This document shows, piece by piece, positions 17,534-26,647 of a stretch of DNA of 55,574 bases. Position 1 is the stretch's first letter. The number at the start of each line of letters is the position of its first letter. The position numbers were made by a program, and so were the translations under genes. The notes beneath the pieces are model-generated. The model worked only from the letters and a program-made list of their open reading frames with translations, was not told where the DNA came from and made no database searches. Origin of the DNA: a virus; IMG/VR virus record IMGVR_UViG_3300033148_008370, positions 1-55,574 of that record; one strand, written 5' to 3'.

Positions 17534-18236
17534 AGTTGGTATAATGCTTCCTGTTCGAAATAGAGCAAGAATTCTTCCATTTACATTAGAGAAGATTAAG
17601 GAACAGAATTATGATCTTAAATCATTAGGAATAAAGTTTCTTATTAATGATTCAGAAGATAGAAGTTTAGATATAGCAGATGAGTTTTGTGCCAATATGA
17701 GGGATAGGATGTATAGATGTGATATTATAGAAATGAAATGCAATATGTGTAGGGATATAAGGAATGATAGAAGACATAATGGAATGCTTCACCACATGGC
17801 TTTTTTGAAAAATACTTTATTCAGTTCTATGGTAAATGATGGATATGATTATTTGATGTATATGGATAGTGATATATTACTTGGTAATGATACAGTAAGA
17901 AGACTTGTAGATTTTGGAAAGGATATTACAGCACCTCTATTAGACATTGTCTCAGGACATTATAATTACTTTATGTGGGATAGAGAAACAGGAAAATATA
18001 AGAGAGGTCATAAGTATCCTGAGAAGCGTTTTATTTGTGATTATACCTGTGGATGTTATATAATAAAGGGGAATATGTTTAAATTTGTAAAATTTGGACA
18101 TGAAAATCAATTAGGTGATGATGATACACTGATGAGGATATGTAGGGAGAAAGGAATAAAAATCTGGATGATACCAAATTTAGGTGTAAGACACATCTAT
18201 GACATTGACAGATTCCTGATGGAGAATAAAAGATGA
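17508..18236 (+). CDS. Family 2-like glycosyltransferase
   Basis: 242 residues starting at TTG 17508, seven bases after AGGAGG (17495-17500) and overlapping the previous gene by 26 bases. VGIMLPVRNRARILPFTLEK begins a GT-A fold; YLMYMDSDILL carries the DxD metal motif; DDDTLMRICREKG resembles the catalytic acid region. Two CxxC-like groups (MKCNMCRD, CDYTCGCY) are unusual. Last gene of the sugar cluster, overlapping the tail completion gene start (ATGA). Confidence 0.75.
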   Translation: MRLSRNAFKVGIMLPVRNRARILPFTLEKIKEQNYDLKSLGIKFLINDSEDRSLDIADEFCANMRDRMYRCDIIEMKCNMCRDIRNDRRHNGMLHHMAFLKNTLFSSMVNDGYDYLMYMDSDILLGNDTVRRLVDFGKDITAPLLDIVSGHYNYFMWDRETGKYKRGHKYPEKRFICDYTCGCYIIKGNMFKFVKFGHENQLGDDDTLMRICREKGIKIWMIPNLGVRHIYDIDRFLMENKR

Positions 18237-18778
18237 GAAAGAGACATCTTGACATAACTGTTACTTTTTATGATTTGAACAATAAGAAACATTATGACTC
18301 TTCAACTTGGATTCAGTCCAGTATTAAGAGTATAAGGCAGGATTTGTTTGATCCAGATTTAGAATATGATAAAGCTTTTCTTCAGGTTGCTGATTTGATA
18401 AGAAATTCAATTGCTGAGTGTTTTGAAACAGAATCAAGTCCAAGGGGTGAACCTTGGGAACCAAGAGTAAATGAAGAATCGTGGCCACTATTAAGGAAGA
18501 CAAATGCTATGTATGAATCAGTAGTGTTTGGTGAAGCAGAGATGACAAAGAGTCAGATGATATTGGATATAAATCCCAATAAAGTTCCATATACTATTGT
18601 TCATCAGATGGGAAGTATAATGAGACATATACCTCCAAGACCATTCTGGATTCCACTTCATGAGAATATAGACATGAAGAGGAAGATTAAGAATATAATT
18701 ATAGATTATGGGATTACAAAGGGAGGCAAGTCTAAGAGAACGGCAAGAAGAAGGAAACATGCATTTTGGAATAGGTGA
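18233..18778 (+). CDS. Virion morphogenesis / tail completion protein (Mu gpG-like)
   Basis: 181 residues. The C-terminal half, with PYTIVHQMGSIMRHIPPRPF, is the signature of the phage virion morphogenesis (tail completion) family, where HQxG and IPxRPF are conserved. It probably joins head and tail. It resumes the structural order broken by the sugar cluster. The C-terminus is strongly basic. Confidence 0.75.
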   Translation: MRKRHLDITVTFYDLNNKKHYDSSTWIQSSIKSIRQDLFDPDLEYDKAFLQVADLIRNSIAECFETESSPRGEPWEPRVNEESWPLLRKTNAMYESVVFGEAEMTKSQMILDINPNKVPYTIVHQMGSIMRHIPPRPFWIPLHENIDMKRKIKNIIIDYGITKGGKSKRTARRRKHAFWNR

Positions 18779-18787
18779 TGACTGAAA

Positions 18788-19345
18788 GTGGAAATTTTGA
18801 CTACAAGAATAATAGACACATTGAAGCAGGATCTACCAGATATGCTGAAAGTTTTTAGTGATTATTATTCTGCTGAAGATGTTGCTTTATATGGTGAAGA
18901 GATTCCATTACCAGCACCTCCTTCTGATAATTGTTATTTTTATGGTTCAGCTATGGCTGTTATATCAGATTATCCTGCCATAGAGGTTATTCCTTTAGGA
19001 TATGAAGTAAAGGACAATGGTAGTGTTAATAGAAGTGGATTTCTTTATGAGCTACATGAATTTCTTGTTGTATGCAGGTTCAGGTATTCTCGTTCAGAGG
19101 AACCAGAGAGAATAACAAAGGGGAGTTTTAGATTTACCAGAGCTGTTGAAAAGGTTCTGAAGAACAATCCAGGGCTTGCAATACCATCTACTGCTGAAGA
19201 CCCTATAGGACATTCTGTAGAAATTACTGATGTAAATTTTTATAATAATGTGCCAATTAAATCTATGTTTTTCAAGAAGTCAGACTTGAGAGTTGTTTAT
19301 AAGACATTGAACCTGATGGACAACAGATTGGGTCATGGTTTATGA
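18788..19345 (+). CDS. Probable tail terminator / neck protein
   Basis: 185 residues from GTG 18788, seven bases after AGGTGA. Placed between the gpG-like protein and the major tail protein, the normal slot for a tail terminator. Alternating strands and helices with FYELHEFLVVCRFRYSRSEEP would fit that fold. No diagnostic motif, so the call is by position. Confidence 0.5.
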   Translation: MEILTTRIIDTLKQDLPDMLKVFSDYYSAEDVALYGEEIPLPAPPSDNCYFYGSAMAVISDYPAIEVIPLGYEVKDNGSVNRSGFLYELHEFLVVCRFRYSRSEEPERITKGSFRFTRAVEKVLKNNPGLAIPSTAEDPIGHSVEITDVNFYNNVPIKSMFFKKSDLRVVYKTLNLMDNRLGHGL

Positions 19346-19382
19346 TGACAATTTAAAAAAAATCATTTAAGGAGGAATAAAA

Positions 19383-20186
19383 ATGTCAATTGCAAAAAAC
19401 TATCCAGTAATTACCAATGATGATGATGTTCATATTGGTGATGGGTATATGTTTCTTGGTGATGCTAATGCTGATTATGATGAGACTGCAATTTATAGTG
19501 TTGGGTGTATAAGGGGGACATCAACTTTTACACCAGTTATTGAGACTGCTCAGTTAAAGGCTGGATCACCAAGGGCATTAACAATTGTAGAACCACAAGA
19601 AGTTGGTTGCACTTTAAAAGTAACATTTGTTGAGCTGAATGCTATTAGACTCAGCAAGATATTTGGTATGGGCACAGTAACTGATAATGCCACTTCAACT
19701 CCAAGTGTTACAGATGAGCAGGTTTATCTGTATAATAACTATTTTATGCGTTTAATTGGTAGTAATATTTCAGATGCACCAGCTCCTACTGTAACTGATG
19801 GAGGTGCAACTCCTGTTAGTTATACTGAAGATGTTGATTATGAGATAGACTATGATAATGGTCTAATAAGACGCATTTCAACTGGTTCTATTACTGATGG
19901 GCAAAAGGTGTATGTTACTTATACTTATAGCAGGAAAGCATATAAGGAATTGAAGATGGGCGTTGAGACTTCAATTAATACATATCCTTTGCTTTATGTA
20001 GTTCCAATGAAAAACCAAGGGAGAATAAAAATCAAGATTTGGAAAGCTGTTCCTACTGAATTTGGTGAATTACCATTTCAGTCAGATGAATTCTCTCAGA
20101 TTGATGTAACTTTCTCAGCACTTGCTGATAGGACAAAATCACCAGACAATATGTTTTATAGTCTTGATTGGGAGTATTCTGCATAG
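19383..20186 (+). CDS. Major tail (tube) protein
   Basis: 267 residues. Beta-rich protein with FTPVIETAQLKAGSPRALT, VGCTLKVTFVELNAI and a C-terminal QSDEFSQIDVTFSALADRT, as in siphovirus tail tube proteins that polymerise into the tail. Followed by a hairpin and then the frameshifting chaperone gene, the canonical order. AAGGAGG precedes ATG. Confidence 0.8.
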   Translation: MSIAKNYPVITNDDDVHIGDGYMFLGDANADYDETAIYSVGCIRGTSTFTPVIETAQLKAGSPRALTIVEPQEVGCTLKVTFVELNAIRLSKIFGMGTVTDNATSTPSVTDEQVYLYNNYFMRLIGSNISDAPAPTVTDGGATPVSYTEDVDYEIDYDNGLIRRISTGSITDGQKVYVTYTYSRKAYKELKMGVETSINTYPLLYVVPMKNQGRIKIKIWKAVPTEFGELPFQSDEFSQIDVTFSALADRTKSPDNMFYSLDWEYSA

Positions 20187-20195
20187 TTAAATGTT

Positions 20196-20220
20196 GAGGG
20201 GAGGGGTTTTCCCTTCCCTC
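20196..20220 (+). terminator. Hairpin after the tail tube gene (weak terminator)
   Basis: A GAGGGGAGGGG arm at 20196-20206 faces CCCTTCCCTC at 20211-20220. The following bases are not a good T-run, so this may be an attenuator or RNA-processing hairpin that reduces transcription into the chaperone genes. Confidence 0.45.
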
Positions 20221-20248
20221 TAAGAAAACTTAATGAGGAGGTATTAAG

Positions 20249-20830
20249 ATGAAGAAAGATGGCATTGAAGTTTATGAGCCTTTACATAAAAAGATATATT
20301 TGAAGGTTTATCCAGATAGGGTTACAGAAAAACCTAAGAAAAAGATTTCTTTTCTTGATAGAATCATGTTCTGGAAGAAGAAAGATGAGAATGAATCTAA
20401 TGGAAGAATAATTGAGATAACTCTTTCAGAAGTTCCAGCAATAAGAATTTTCAGATACTTAAAACTTATTATGGATTCTTCAAATGACTTGAGAGATGAA
20501 ATAATGAGAGAGGGTTATTCAGAGGAGACAGAAATTATTGATGAAGATGGAAAGAAGTTTAAGACATTAGGTGTTGATGAACTTCTCGTCTCAGCTATAG
20601 TGAGATCACTGAATGATGTATCTAATCCTGACAGAGTTGTTAGATTTATTCTTGAAGGTGCTAAGGTAGATAATGAGGATTTAGTTCCACTTCTGTCAGA
20701 GTCTCAGAGAGTTAAGATAATAAGGGCTTTTGAGGAAGTTAATCCAATAATATCTTCATCTCAAAAAAAAATATCAGAAATGGTGAAGAGGATTTCAGAA
20801 GAAGAGACAAGAGGACAAGTAAACAGATAA
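20249..20830 (+). CDS. Tail assembly chaperone, short form (G-like)
   Basis: 193 residues. Lies between tail tube and tape measure genes, where lambda has gpG. Acidic and helical. Near its end a nine-A run (20763-20771) is read CAA AAA AAA ATA; most ribosomes continue here to the stop at 20828. The long form is listed separately. Confidence 0.8.
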   Translation: MKKDGIEVYEPLHKKIYLKVYPDRVTEKPKKKISFLDRIMFWKKKDENESNGRIIEITLSEVPAIRIFRYLKLIMDSSNDLRDEIMREGYSEETEIIDEDGKKFKTLGVDELLVSAIVRSLNDVSNPDRVVRFILEGAKVDNEDLVPLLSESQRVKIIRAFEEVNPIISSSQKKISEMVKRISEEETRGQVNR

Positions 20831-21090
20831 TTTATGACATGGCTGAAGAGCTTGGCTCTGTGTTCAACAAGGATCCTTATGATGATATTCTATGTAAATG
20901 GAGTATGAGGAGGATTCTTGAGTCATATTCTTCTGTAATTGAGAGAATTGAGAGAGATAGGGCTTTCTTATGTGCCATTAATGGTATTGATTATGGCAAG
21001 AGTAGTAGGAAGAAAGAAAAGAGAGATGGTCCAGACATAGCAAAGCTGAGAATGCTGAGAGCAATGGGAGCGAAAGGAATAAAGATTTGA
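20249..21090 (+). CDS. Tail assembly chaperone, -1 frameshift long form (GT-like)
   Basis: A -1 shift on the A run joins the first ~173 codons to a frame open from there to the stop at 21088, adding about 107 residues (NIRNGEEDFRRRDKRTSK, then MAEELGSVFNKDPYDDILCKW). The second frame has an ATG at 20839 but no ribosome binding site, which supports frameshifting rather than separate initiation. In lambda and most siphophages the long product links chaperone to tape measure protein and tail tube protein. Length and position fit that role. Confidence 0.85.
20763..20771 (+). promoter_or_regulatory. Slippery A9 frameshift site
   Basis: Nine consecutive A residues provide A AAA AAA in the zero frame. 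The -1 frame is open on the downstream side and contains the second half of the chaperone. Confidence 0.8.
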
Positions 21091-21116
21091 TATTTTTGTT
21101 GAGAGGACATGATGTG

Positions 21117-21395
21117 ATGTTTAAATTTGAATCAATACCTTGTGTGGTTGATAAAATGGATCAGTCTTTTGTTATAGTTACTTTTATGGATTCTAAGAAA
21201 CATAGAAAGACTATGAAGTTTCCCAAAGAAAAAATGGGCGTGAAGCAACTACGAGTGAATAAGCAATTATTGTTCAATGTGTTATATACTGATAATAAAG
21301 TGAGATGTTGGTTTGAAGAACAAAATGATACATTTTATGTTTCTCCTGAAGAATGGGAAAAAGGAGTTCAACAAATTTTGGAAGATTTGCGTTGA
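21117..21395 (+). CDS. Small tail-region protein
   Basis: 92 residues from ATG 21117; GAGAGG lies about 12 bases before, and GTG 21114 is a possible alternative. Beta-rich then helical (VIVTFMDSKKHRKTMKF, EEWEKGVQQILEDLR). No family recognised. Between chaperone and tape measure gene, so probably tail assembly. Confidence 0.65.
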   Translation: MFKFESIPCVVDKMDQSFVIVTFMDSKKHRKTMKFPKEKMGVKQLRVNKQLLFNVLYTDNKVRCWFEEQNDTFYVSPEEWEKGVQQILEDLR

Positions 21396-21426
21396 TTGAT
21401 AATATACATTGAAAGGAGGTGAAAGA

Positions 21427-22971
21427 ATGGCTGATGAGTCAATGAGAATTAAAATTAATGTGCAAAGTGATACAAGTGGAATAAAGGAACTTGCAGATAA
21501 GCTTAAGTGGTTAAAAAATAATGTAAAAGGTTATGAGGAAAGGATTTCAGGACTGAATAATCTCCAAGATGTACTTATTAGAGATATGAAGAAAGCAGAA
21601 AATGAATATGAGTCGTTGAAGAAAGCTACTGAGGGGAGAATTCATGCTCTGCAGTCAGAATCAGCAGTTGTATCTGATAATATTGCTAAGAATAAAAAAG
21701 TTCTGAAGCAGATTGAAAATGAAATTAAAAGTAGTGAAATGCTTATTTTTGCTACAAAGAGAACAATCGAGAGGAGAAGGGAGGAAGGACAAGTTGTAGA
21801 TAAAGAATTAGCTGATCTTAAGAATTTTATTGCACAGAAGAAAAAGGAGACGCTGGCAAGATCAGAAGTAGTCAGGAAGATTATGGAGGAAGAGATATCA
21901 CATAAGAAAATCAGAGATAGGATAGCTAAAGAAAGAAAATCACTTCAAGTGCTTATAGAAGCTCAGAAAAGGGAGAATAATGAAAGGACTAAGTCTATTA
22001 ACGCTGTTAAGAGAGAGACTGCTGTTGCAAAAAAGTATCTTGCTGAAACAAAGAAACAGATATCTACTATTACTAAGCGTATAAATGCTCAACCTATTAA
22101 TGTGATATCAAATTCAGTTAAAAGGTTGGGCAATGTGATAGCAAGAGCAGGTGAGAAGATAGATCAGTTTGCAAATAGTTCAAGTGATTCTTTAACTAAA
22201 ATTACTGGTTCTTATGAGAATTTTAATAGAATTCGTTATTCTCTTTTGGCACTTAATGCTTCTGTTATTATGGCTGGAAGAAATTTTGTTAAGACAGCAT
22301 CTGATTTTGAACAATATAGAATTAAGCTTCAAGCAGTTACAAAGTCTCAAGAGAGATCAATACAAATAGTTCATGCAGGTGTTCAGCTTAGGGTTTATGA
22401 TCAGCAAATAGAGAAGACTTTACCATTAGCAGCTGCACTTGCTTCAGCCATGAATAGAGATGTATCTGAAGCTGCCAGAGCTATGGGAAGAGCAATAAAG
22501 GGTTCTACTTTTGGTTATAGACAATTGAGGGAGACATTTGGTATTACAACTTTTGAATTGGAGAAGTTTGGTGCTATAGTTAATAAGGGAAAGTTAGTTC
22601 TCAGAGAACATGTAGATGGAATTGAAAAAGCTGCAGAAGCACTCAAGAAGTTAGTGAAATTTAAATATGGTTATATTCTTGAACTTCAAGCAGAAACAGC
22701 AAAGGTTGCAATGGCTAATTTAAGAGATGCTTTTGTGAACATGAGTGCTGAGATTGGTGATTATTTTCTTCCTTCTGTCAAAGGTGTTGCAAAAGATTTA
22801 AAGGCATTAATAGGTCTTGTAAGAAAAAATAAGGGTGTTTTTGCTGGTTTATTTGCAGTTGGAACAGGTGCTGTTGGTGGAATTAGTGCAATTACTGGCT
22901 TCTCCAAGCTAAAGAAGCATTATCAACTATGGGGGAAACTTGTGAGACTTTGTCTAAAGGGATGGGTATAG
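21427..22971 (+). CDS. Tape measure protein, N-terminal part
   Basis: 514 residues from ATG 21427 (AGGAGG seven bases before). Residues 1-230 are a long charged coiled coil; about 260-440 is the conserved tape-measure domain (ASDFEQYRIKLQAVTKSQE, LAAALASAMNRDVSEAARAMG, GSTFGYRQLRETFGI); a hydrophobic segment follows (GLFAVGTGAVGGISAITGF). The frame ends after unlikely residues (YQLWGKLVRLCLKGWV). The natural continuation is in the -1 frame, listed next. The protein sets tail length and is ejected with DNA. Confidence 0.85.
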   Translation: MADESMRIKINVQSDTSGIKELADKLKWLKNNVKGYEERISGLNNLQDVLIRDMKKAENEYESLKKATEGRIHALQSESAVVSDNIAKNKKVLKQIENEIKSSEMLIFATKRTIERRREEGQVVDKELADLKNFIAQKKKETLARSEVVRKIMEEEISHKKIRDRIAKERKSLQVLIEAQKRENNERTKSINAVKRETAVAKKYLAETKKQISTITKRINAQPINVISNSVKRLGNVIARAGEKIDQFANSSSDSLTKITGSYENFNRIRYSLLALNASVIMAGRNFVKTASDFEQYRIKLQAVTKSQERSIQIVHAGVQLRVYDQQIEKTLPLAAALASAMNRDVSEAARAMGRAIKGSTFGYRQLRETFGITTFELEKFGAIVNKGKLVLREHVDGIEKAAEALKKLVKFKYGYILELQAETAKVAMANLRDAFVNMSAEIGDYFLPSVKGVAKDLKALIGLVRKNKGVFAGLFAVGTGAVGGISAITGFSKLKKHYQLWGKLVRLCLKGWV

Positions 22972-25900
22972 CCGCCAGAGGTGCTTCATCCTTTCTTGTA
23001 TCACTTGGAGCTGCAATGCCTTACATTGTAGCTATATCTGCATTTTATTTAGCTGTAAAGCATCATACACAGAAAGTAATTGATAAGAACTTAGAAATTC
23101 AGTTTCAGCTTGCTGAAGAGAATAGGATAATGATAGAGGGTAAAAATGTTCTTGAAGAAATTGAAGAGATTAGGAGGAAGGGTATAGAAGCAGGCAAAGA
23201 ACAAATTGAAATTGAGAGAGAGATACTTGCATTAGGTGAAGAAAAATTGAAATCAGCTGAGGAGTCCCTTAAAATAAGGATAAAGAATATGAAACTGGCT
23301 GTTTTAGGTGTTAAGGAGAGGAAGGTAACATTTTGGGGGGAGAAACAGGAGAAATCTGAATATGAAAAGATTTTTGATATTATAAAATCCCGCTATAGTA
23401 AGTTTGTAGAAGATGAAGAAAAGATTAAACTGAAAGCTCTTGAGATAAAACCACCTGAAGAAGTTAGAAGAGAAGATTTGGAATATATTAAAGGTGTTTT
23501 TGAAAATATTCGGTTTCGTAAATGGCAGAAAAACATCTTAAAAACTGGTAAGTTGTGGGGAGGTGATGTTACTGAAGAAGCTTTGTATAGAATAATTGCT
23601 TATGATATTAGTGATCTTGACAAAATGATAGAAAGATATTCAACAATAGAAAAGCTTCAGGAGGATGCAGATGAAAAAAATGAGAAATTGCTTCTTATAA
23701 AACAGTCAGAAGCCATTCTTCAAGAGAAGATTAATAGACTTAAAGAGAAGGGATATATAATAGATGAAGATACTTTCAAGTTCTACAAGAAGAAATATGA
23801 AGCTGGTATTATATCTAAACCATTTACTTTTGCAGAGAAGCTCATGGCAAAGGATGTGAAAGTTCCAGAATCAGCTTTAAAGATGAGGGAGGAGATTCTT
23901 TCAGAAGCTAATATAACTGAAGAAGCTTATAAGAAGATGGGGAGAAAAGAAAAGGAGTATTGGGATTTATATGTTTATAAGGAGATATATTCAGGATATA
24001 TAAAATTTTTAAGAATACTTTCTGAAGGAGTTGGGAAGGAATCTAAGAAAGCTCGTAAAATACTTCTTGGTGCTATGAAGGATTATAAAAAGATTGTTGA
24101 TAGATGGATAAGAGCTGGTGAATCACTTGACAAACTGAACATAAAGAAACTTAGAGATGAAATGAATAAAAAGATTGCTATAGTCAAGGCAAAAGCTGAT
24201 TATGGATTTCCAACAGAGTTGGATGAAAAGGGAGAAAAGGGGAAAACATCTGAGCAAATTGCACTTGAACAAAAGAAGAAGAGATTAGAGATAGCAAGAT
24301 TAGAATATACTGAGCTTTATAAGATTCATAGTAAACTGATTAAAAGAAAGAAGAAGCTTGAAGATGACATGTTGAAATACCAAAAAAAGATAGTTGATGA
24401 AGAAATCAAGCTTAGAAAGAAAAGGGGGGAGATGATTAGTCTTTCTGAGGAGAAGAAACATTATGAGGAGAAAGTTATGATAACAAGAGGGAACATCATT
24501 AAATGGACCAGGTGGTTGGATAAAGCAAAGGAAGACTATGATAAACTGGTAGAAGCAGGTATGTCAAAAGAGAAAGCAAAAGAAGAGTCAAGGTTGGGAA
24601 GATATGAACTTGATATTAAAGATCTGAAAAAAGAGCTGATAGATTATAATGAGAAACTTGATGAAACTAATAAAAAGATAGACAAAATAACATCTGGAAT
24701 GAGGAAATATAAAAACGCAATTACTAAAGCGAGAAAGGAAAGTGAGCGTATAAATAAGGAATTGTCTAAAATGGAGCTTAAGGAGCTTCCTCGTTCATAT
24801 AAAGTGTATAAACAGTATCTGGCTGATTGGAGAAAATCAGGATTAAAAATTAAGGAGGATAGAAAGAAAGAAGAGAGAAAAGCAGAGAAAGAGAGGATGA
24901 GGAGGGATCTTGATAGAAAGAAAGCTGATCTCAATGAGTTCCTGATAGAACAAGAGAAGAGATATCAGAAAGCAATAGAGAACAGAGGTGATACAGCTTG
25001 GAAGCAGATTAATAGGGAATTACAGGCTTCACAGGAGTATTTAGAAGCAATAAAAGCAAGAAAACAAGCACTTGAAATAGAATTTATGGGAAAAGAGAGA
25101 CTCAAATCACTTGAAGAGGAAATCTATCGGCTTAAGAATAGTAATAAGAAGGTTGATGAAGATAAAATAGCAAGATTAGAGAATGAATATTATGAGCAAA
25201 AGAGATTGGGTGATTTAGTTCAGAAATTAGCAAAGAAGGAGATTTCTTTACATAAGAAGGTAATTGATGCTTTGAAGAGAAAGAGGGATACTTTTGTAAG
25301 TTCAATGGAACAAGTATGGGATGACATATATGCACTGACACATACTCAGGAAGAAATTGAGTTAAGGGAAATTACAAAGAAGTATAATAAGCTTAAGGAG
25401 ATGGCTGAGGATAATGCTAAGGAGTTATTGGATATTGATAAATGGTATTATCTTCAGAAGAAGAAAATAAGAGATAAAGACAAAGCTGAAAGTGTGGAAG
25501 CAAGGAAGGGAGAATTCACATCAGGTGGAATGAGATTCATAGGTGGGAAACCTTTTCCTATAATGTCTCTTGAACAAGCAATGATTGATAAGAGTAGCTT
25601 TGCTTATGAAATTGCAAAATTTAGAGAACAAATGGAGAAACCAATAGGTGGAAGTAAGAAATTATGGTGGTTAGAAAGGGAAACACCTTCTCGTTTTCAG
25701 ACAAGTATAGATGCAGAGATTCAGAAATCTTTAGAAGAACAGAAAAGGAAGAAGAAAGAACTTGTCAATCAGATGAACGCAGAAATAAAGAATATGAGTG
25801 TCAATTCTAAGACTGTTACAATAAAAGCAAGTAGTGTGGAAGTGAATGGTAAGGAGAAGAGTGGTAGAGTCAGGATGAAGAAGGAGAGTAATACAAGTCC

Positions 25901-26081
25901 AAAGTCTTCACAACCAGTGAGTAATTCTTCTCAGTTTTCTCAACCAGCTAATAACTCTTCTCAGTTAGAGAAGAATTCTTATACACCAAATCAGATTCCC
26001 ACAATTGCTTCAAAGGACATTCCTACTATTGGCTCTGTTAGTATGACAGATTGGCATGATTTTAGTGGGTTTTTGTATTGA
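22887..26081 (+). CDS. Tape measure protein, C-terminal part (-1 frame)
   Basis: Open from 22887, after a TAG at 22884. The codons after the likely junction read AKEALSTMGETCETLSKGMG and continue into a membrane-type segment (AAMPYIVAISAFYLAVKH) and then nearly 900 residues of Lys/Glu-rich coiled coil. The first internal ATG is 22929 but lacks a ribosome binding site. With the previous frame it makes a tape measure of about 1,550 residues. The break near 22905-22912 fits one missing base or a -1 frameshift; no classical slippery heptamer is seen. The C-terminal ~100 residues are Ser/Gln/Asn-rich and end in DWHDFSGFLY. Confidence 0.8.
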   Translation, partial: CNYWLLQAKEALSTMGETCETLSKGMGIAARGASSFLVSLGAAMPYIVAISAFYLAVKHHTQKVIDKNLEIQFQLAEENRIMIEGKNVLEEIEEIRRKGIEAGKEQIEIEREILALGEEKLKSAEESLKIRIKNMKLAVLGVKERKVTFWGEKQEKSEYEKIFDIIKSRYSKFVEDEEKIKLKALEIKPPEEVRREDLEYIKGVFENIRFRKWQKNILKTGKLWGGDVTEEALYRIIAYDISDLDKMIERYSTIEKLQEDADEKNEKLLLIKQSEAILQEKINRLKEKGYIIDEDTFKFYKKKYEAGIISKPFTFAEKLMAKDVKVPESALKMREEILSEANITEEAYKKMGRKEKEYWDLYVYKEIYSGYIKFLRILSEGVGKESKKARKILLGAMKDYKKIVDRWIRAGESLDKLNIKKLRDEMNKKIAIVKAKADYGFPTELDEKGEKGKTSEQIALEQKKKRLEIARLEYTELYKIHSKLIKRKKKLEDDMLKYQKKIVDEEIKLRKKRGEMISLSEEKKHYEEKVMITRGNIIKWTRWLDKAKEDYDKLVEAGMSKEKAKEESRLGRYELDIKDLKKELIDYNEKLDETNKKIDKITSGMRKYKNAITKARKESERINKELSKMELKELPRSYKVYKQYLADWRKSGLKIKEDRKKEERKAEKERMRRDLDRKKADLNEFLIEQEKRYQKAIENRGDTAWKQINRELQASQEYLEAIKARKQALEIEFMGKERLKSLEEEIYRLKNSNKKVDEDKIARLENEYYEQKRLGDLVQKLAKKEISLHKKVIDALKRKRDTFVSSMEQVWDDIYALTHTQEEIELREITKKYNKLKEMAEDNAKELLDIDKWYYLQKKKIRDKDKAESVEARKGEFTSGGMRFIGGKPFPIMSLEQAMIDKSSFAYEIAKFREQMEKPIGGSKKLWWLERETPSRFQTSIDAEIQKSLEEQKRKKKELVNQMNAEIKNMSVNSKTVTIKASSVEVNGKEKSGRVRMKKESNTSPKSSQPVSNSSQFSQPANNSSQLEKNSYTPNQIPTIASKDIPTIGSVSMTDWHDFSGFLY

Positions 26082-26094
26082 GAGGTGATCACAA

Positions 26095-26520
26095 TTGGCT
26101 TCAGACAATTCTGCTTCAGATGAGTATTTTGCTACATTGTCAAACACAAACAAATGTTACATGGACATTGATAATGTTTCATTTGATGTCATAGGGATAA
26201 AATCTGATTATGATGTAATTGAGAGAACTTTGCCCAATTATTCTGATGGATCATATAAAGCAGGTAAAGTCATTCAAATAAAGTTGGGGTTATATGAGGA
26301 TATAAAGGAATTGTATTATGAGAGAGTTCTTGATGATACTCTGGCTGATATGAAGACTTTTAGGGATAATTCTCTTGAGACAGATTTCTTATATTCCCCT
26401 GACGATGGTGTAACTAAGTATAGGGTGAACTTTACTGGTAGAGATTCTATGATCATTGAGCAACCAGAGAAGACAACAAAAACAATGAAATTGAGACTGA
26501 TTTTTAAGGGAACTTTATAA
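26095..26520 (+). CDS. Probable distal tail protein
   Basis: 141 residues from TTG 26095, seven bases after GAGGTG. Follows the tape measure gene, the usual place for distal tail components. Beta-rich (IDNVSFDVIGIKSDYDVI, KAGKVIQIKLGL, KTMKLRLIFKG). No named family. Confidence 0.6.
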   Translation: MASDNSASDEYFATLSNTNKCYMDIDNVSFDVIGIKSDYDVIERTLPNYSDGSYKAGKVIQIKLGLYEDIKELYYERVLDDTLADMKTFRDNSLETDFLYSPDDGVTKYRVNFTGRDSMIIEQPEKTTKTMKLRLIFKGTL

Positions 26521-26533
26521 AGAAGGTGATAAA

Positions 26534-26647
26534 ATGGCAAAAGGAAAGCCAAAGAAAGATGGTTCAGGTGGAGGAATGAGGAAAAATAAGGGAAGAGGAG
26601 GATGTCCCAGTTCTAAACACCCAAAAGTTGGAAGGGGTAGGAGATAA
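26534..26647 (+). CDS. 37-residue Gly/Lys/Arg-rich protein
   Basis: ATG 26534 with AAGGTGA five bases before, stop TAA 26645 overlapping the next start as TAATG. Very basic and glycine-rich (KPKKDGSGGGMRKNKGRGG, one Cys, GRGRR at the end), suggesting disordered nucleic-acid binding or a virion-internal peptide. The good ribosome site and the TAATG overlap make it a real gene despite its size. Confidence 0.65.
   Translation: MAKGKPKKDGSGGGMRKNKGRGGCPSSKHPKVGRGRR

Noticed and set aside
20839-21090. Independent gene after the tail chaperone
   Set aside because: No ribosome site; frame is continuous with the -1 frame after the A9 slippery run.
22884-22971. Group I intron or intein interrupting the tape measure gene
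   Set aside because: The two frames overlap within fewer than 90 bases; no inserted sequence exists between them.
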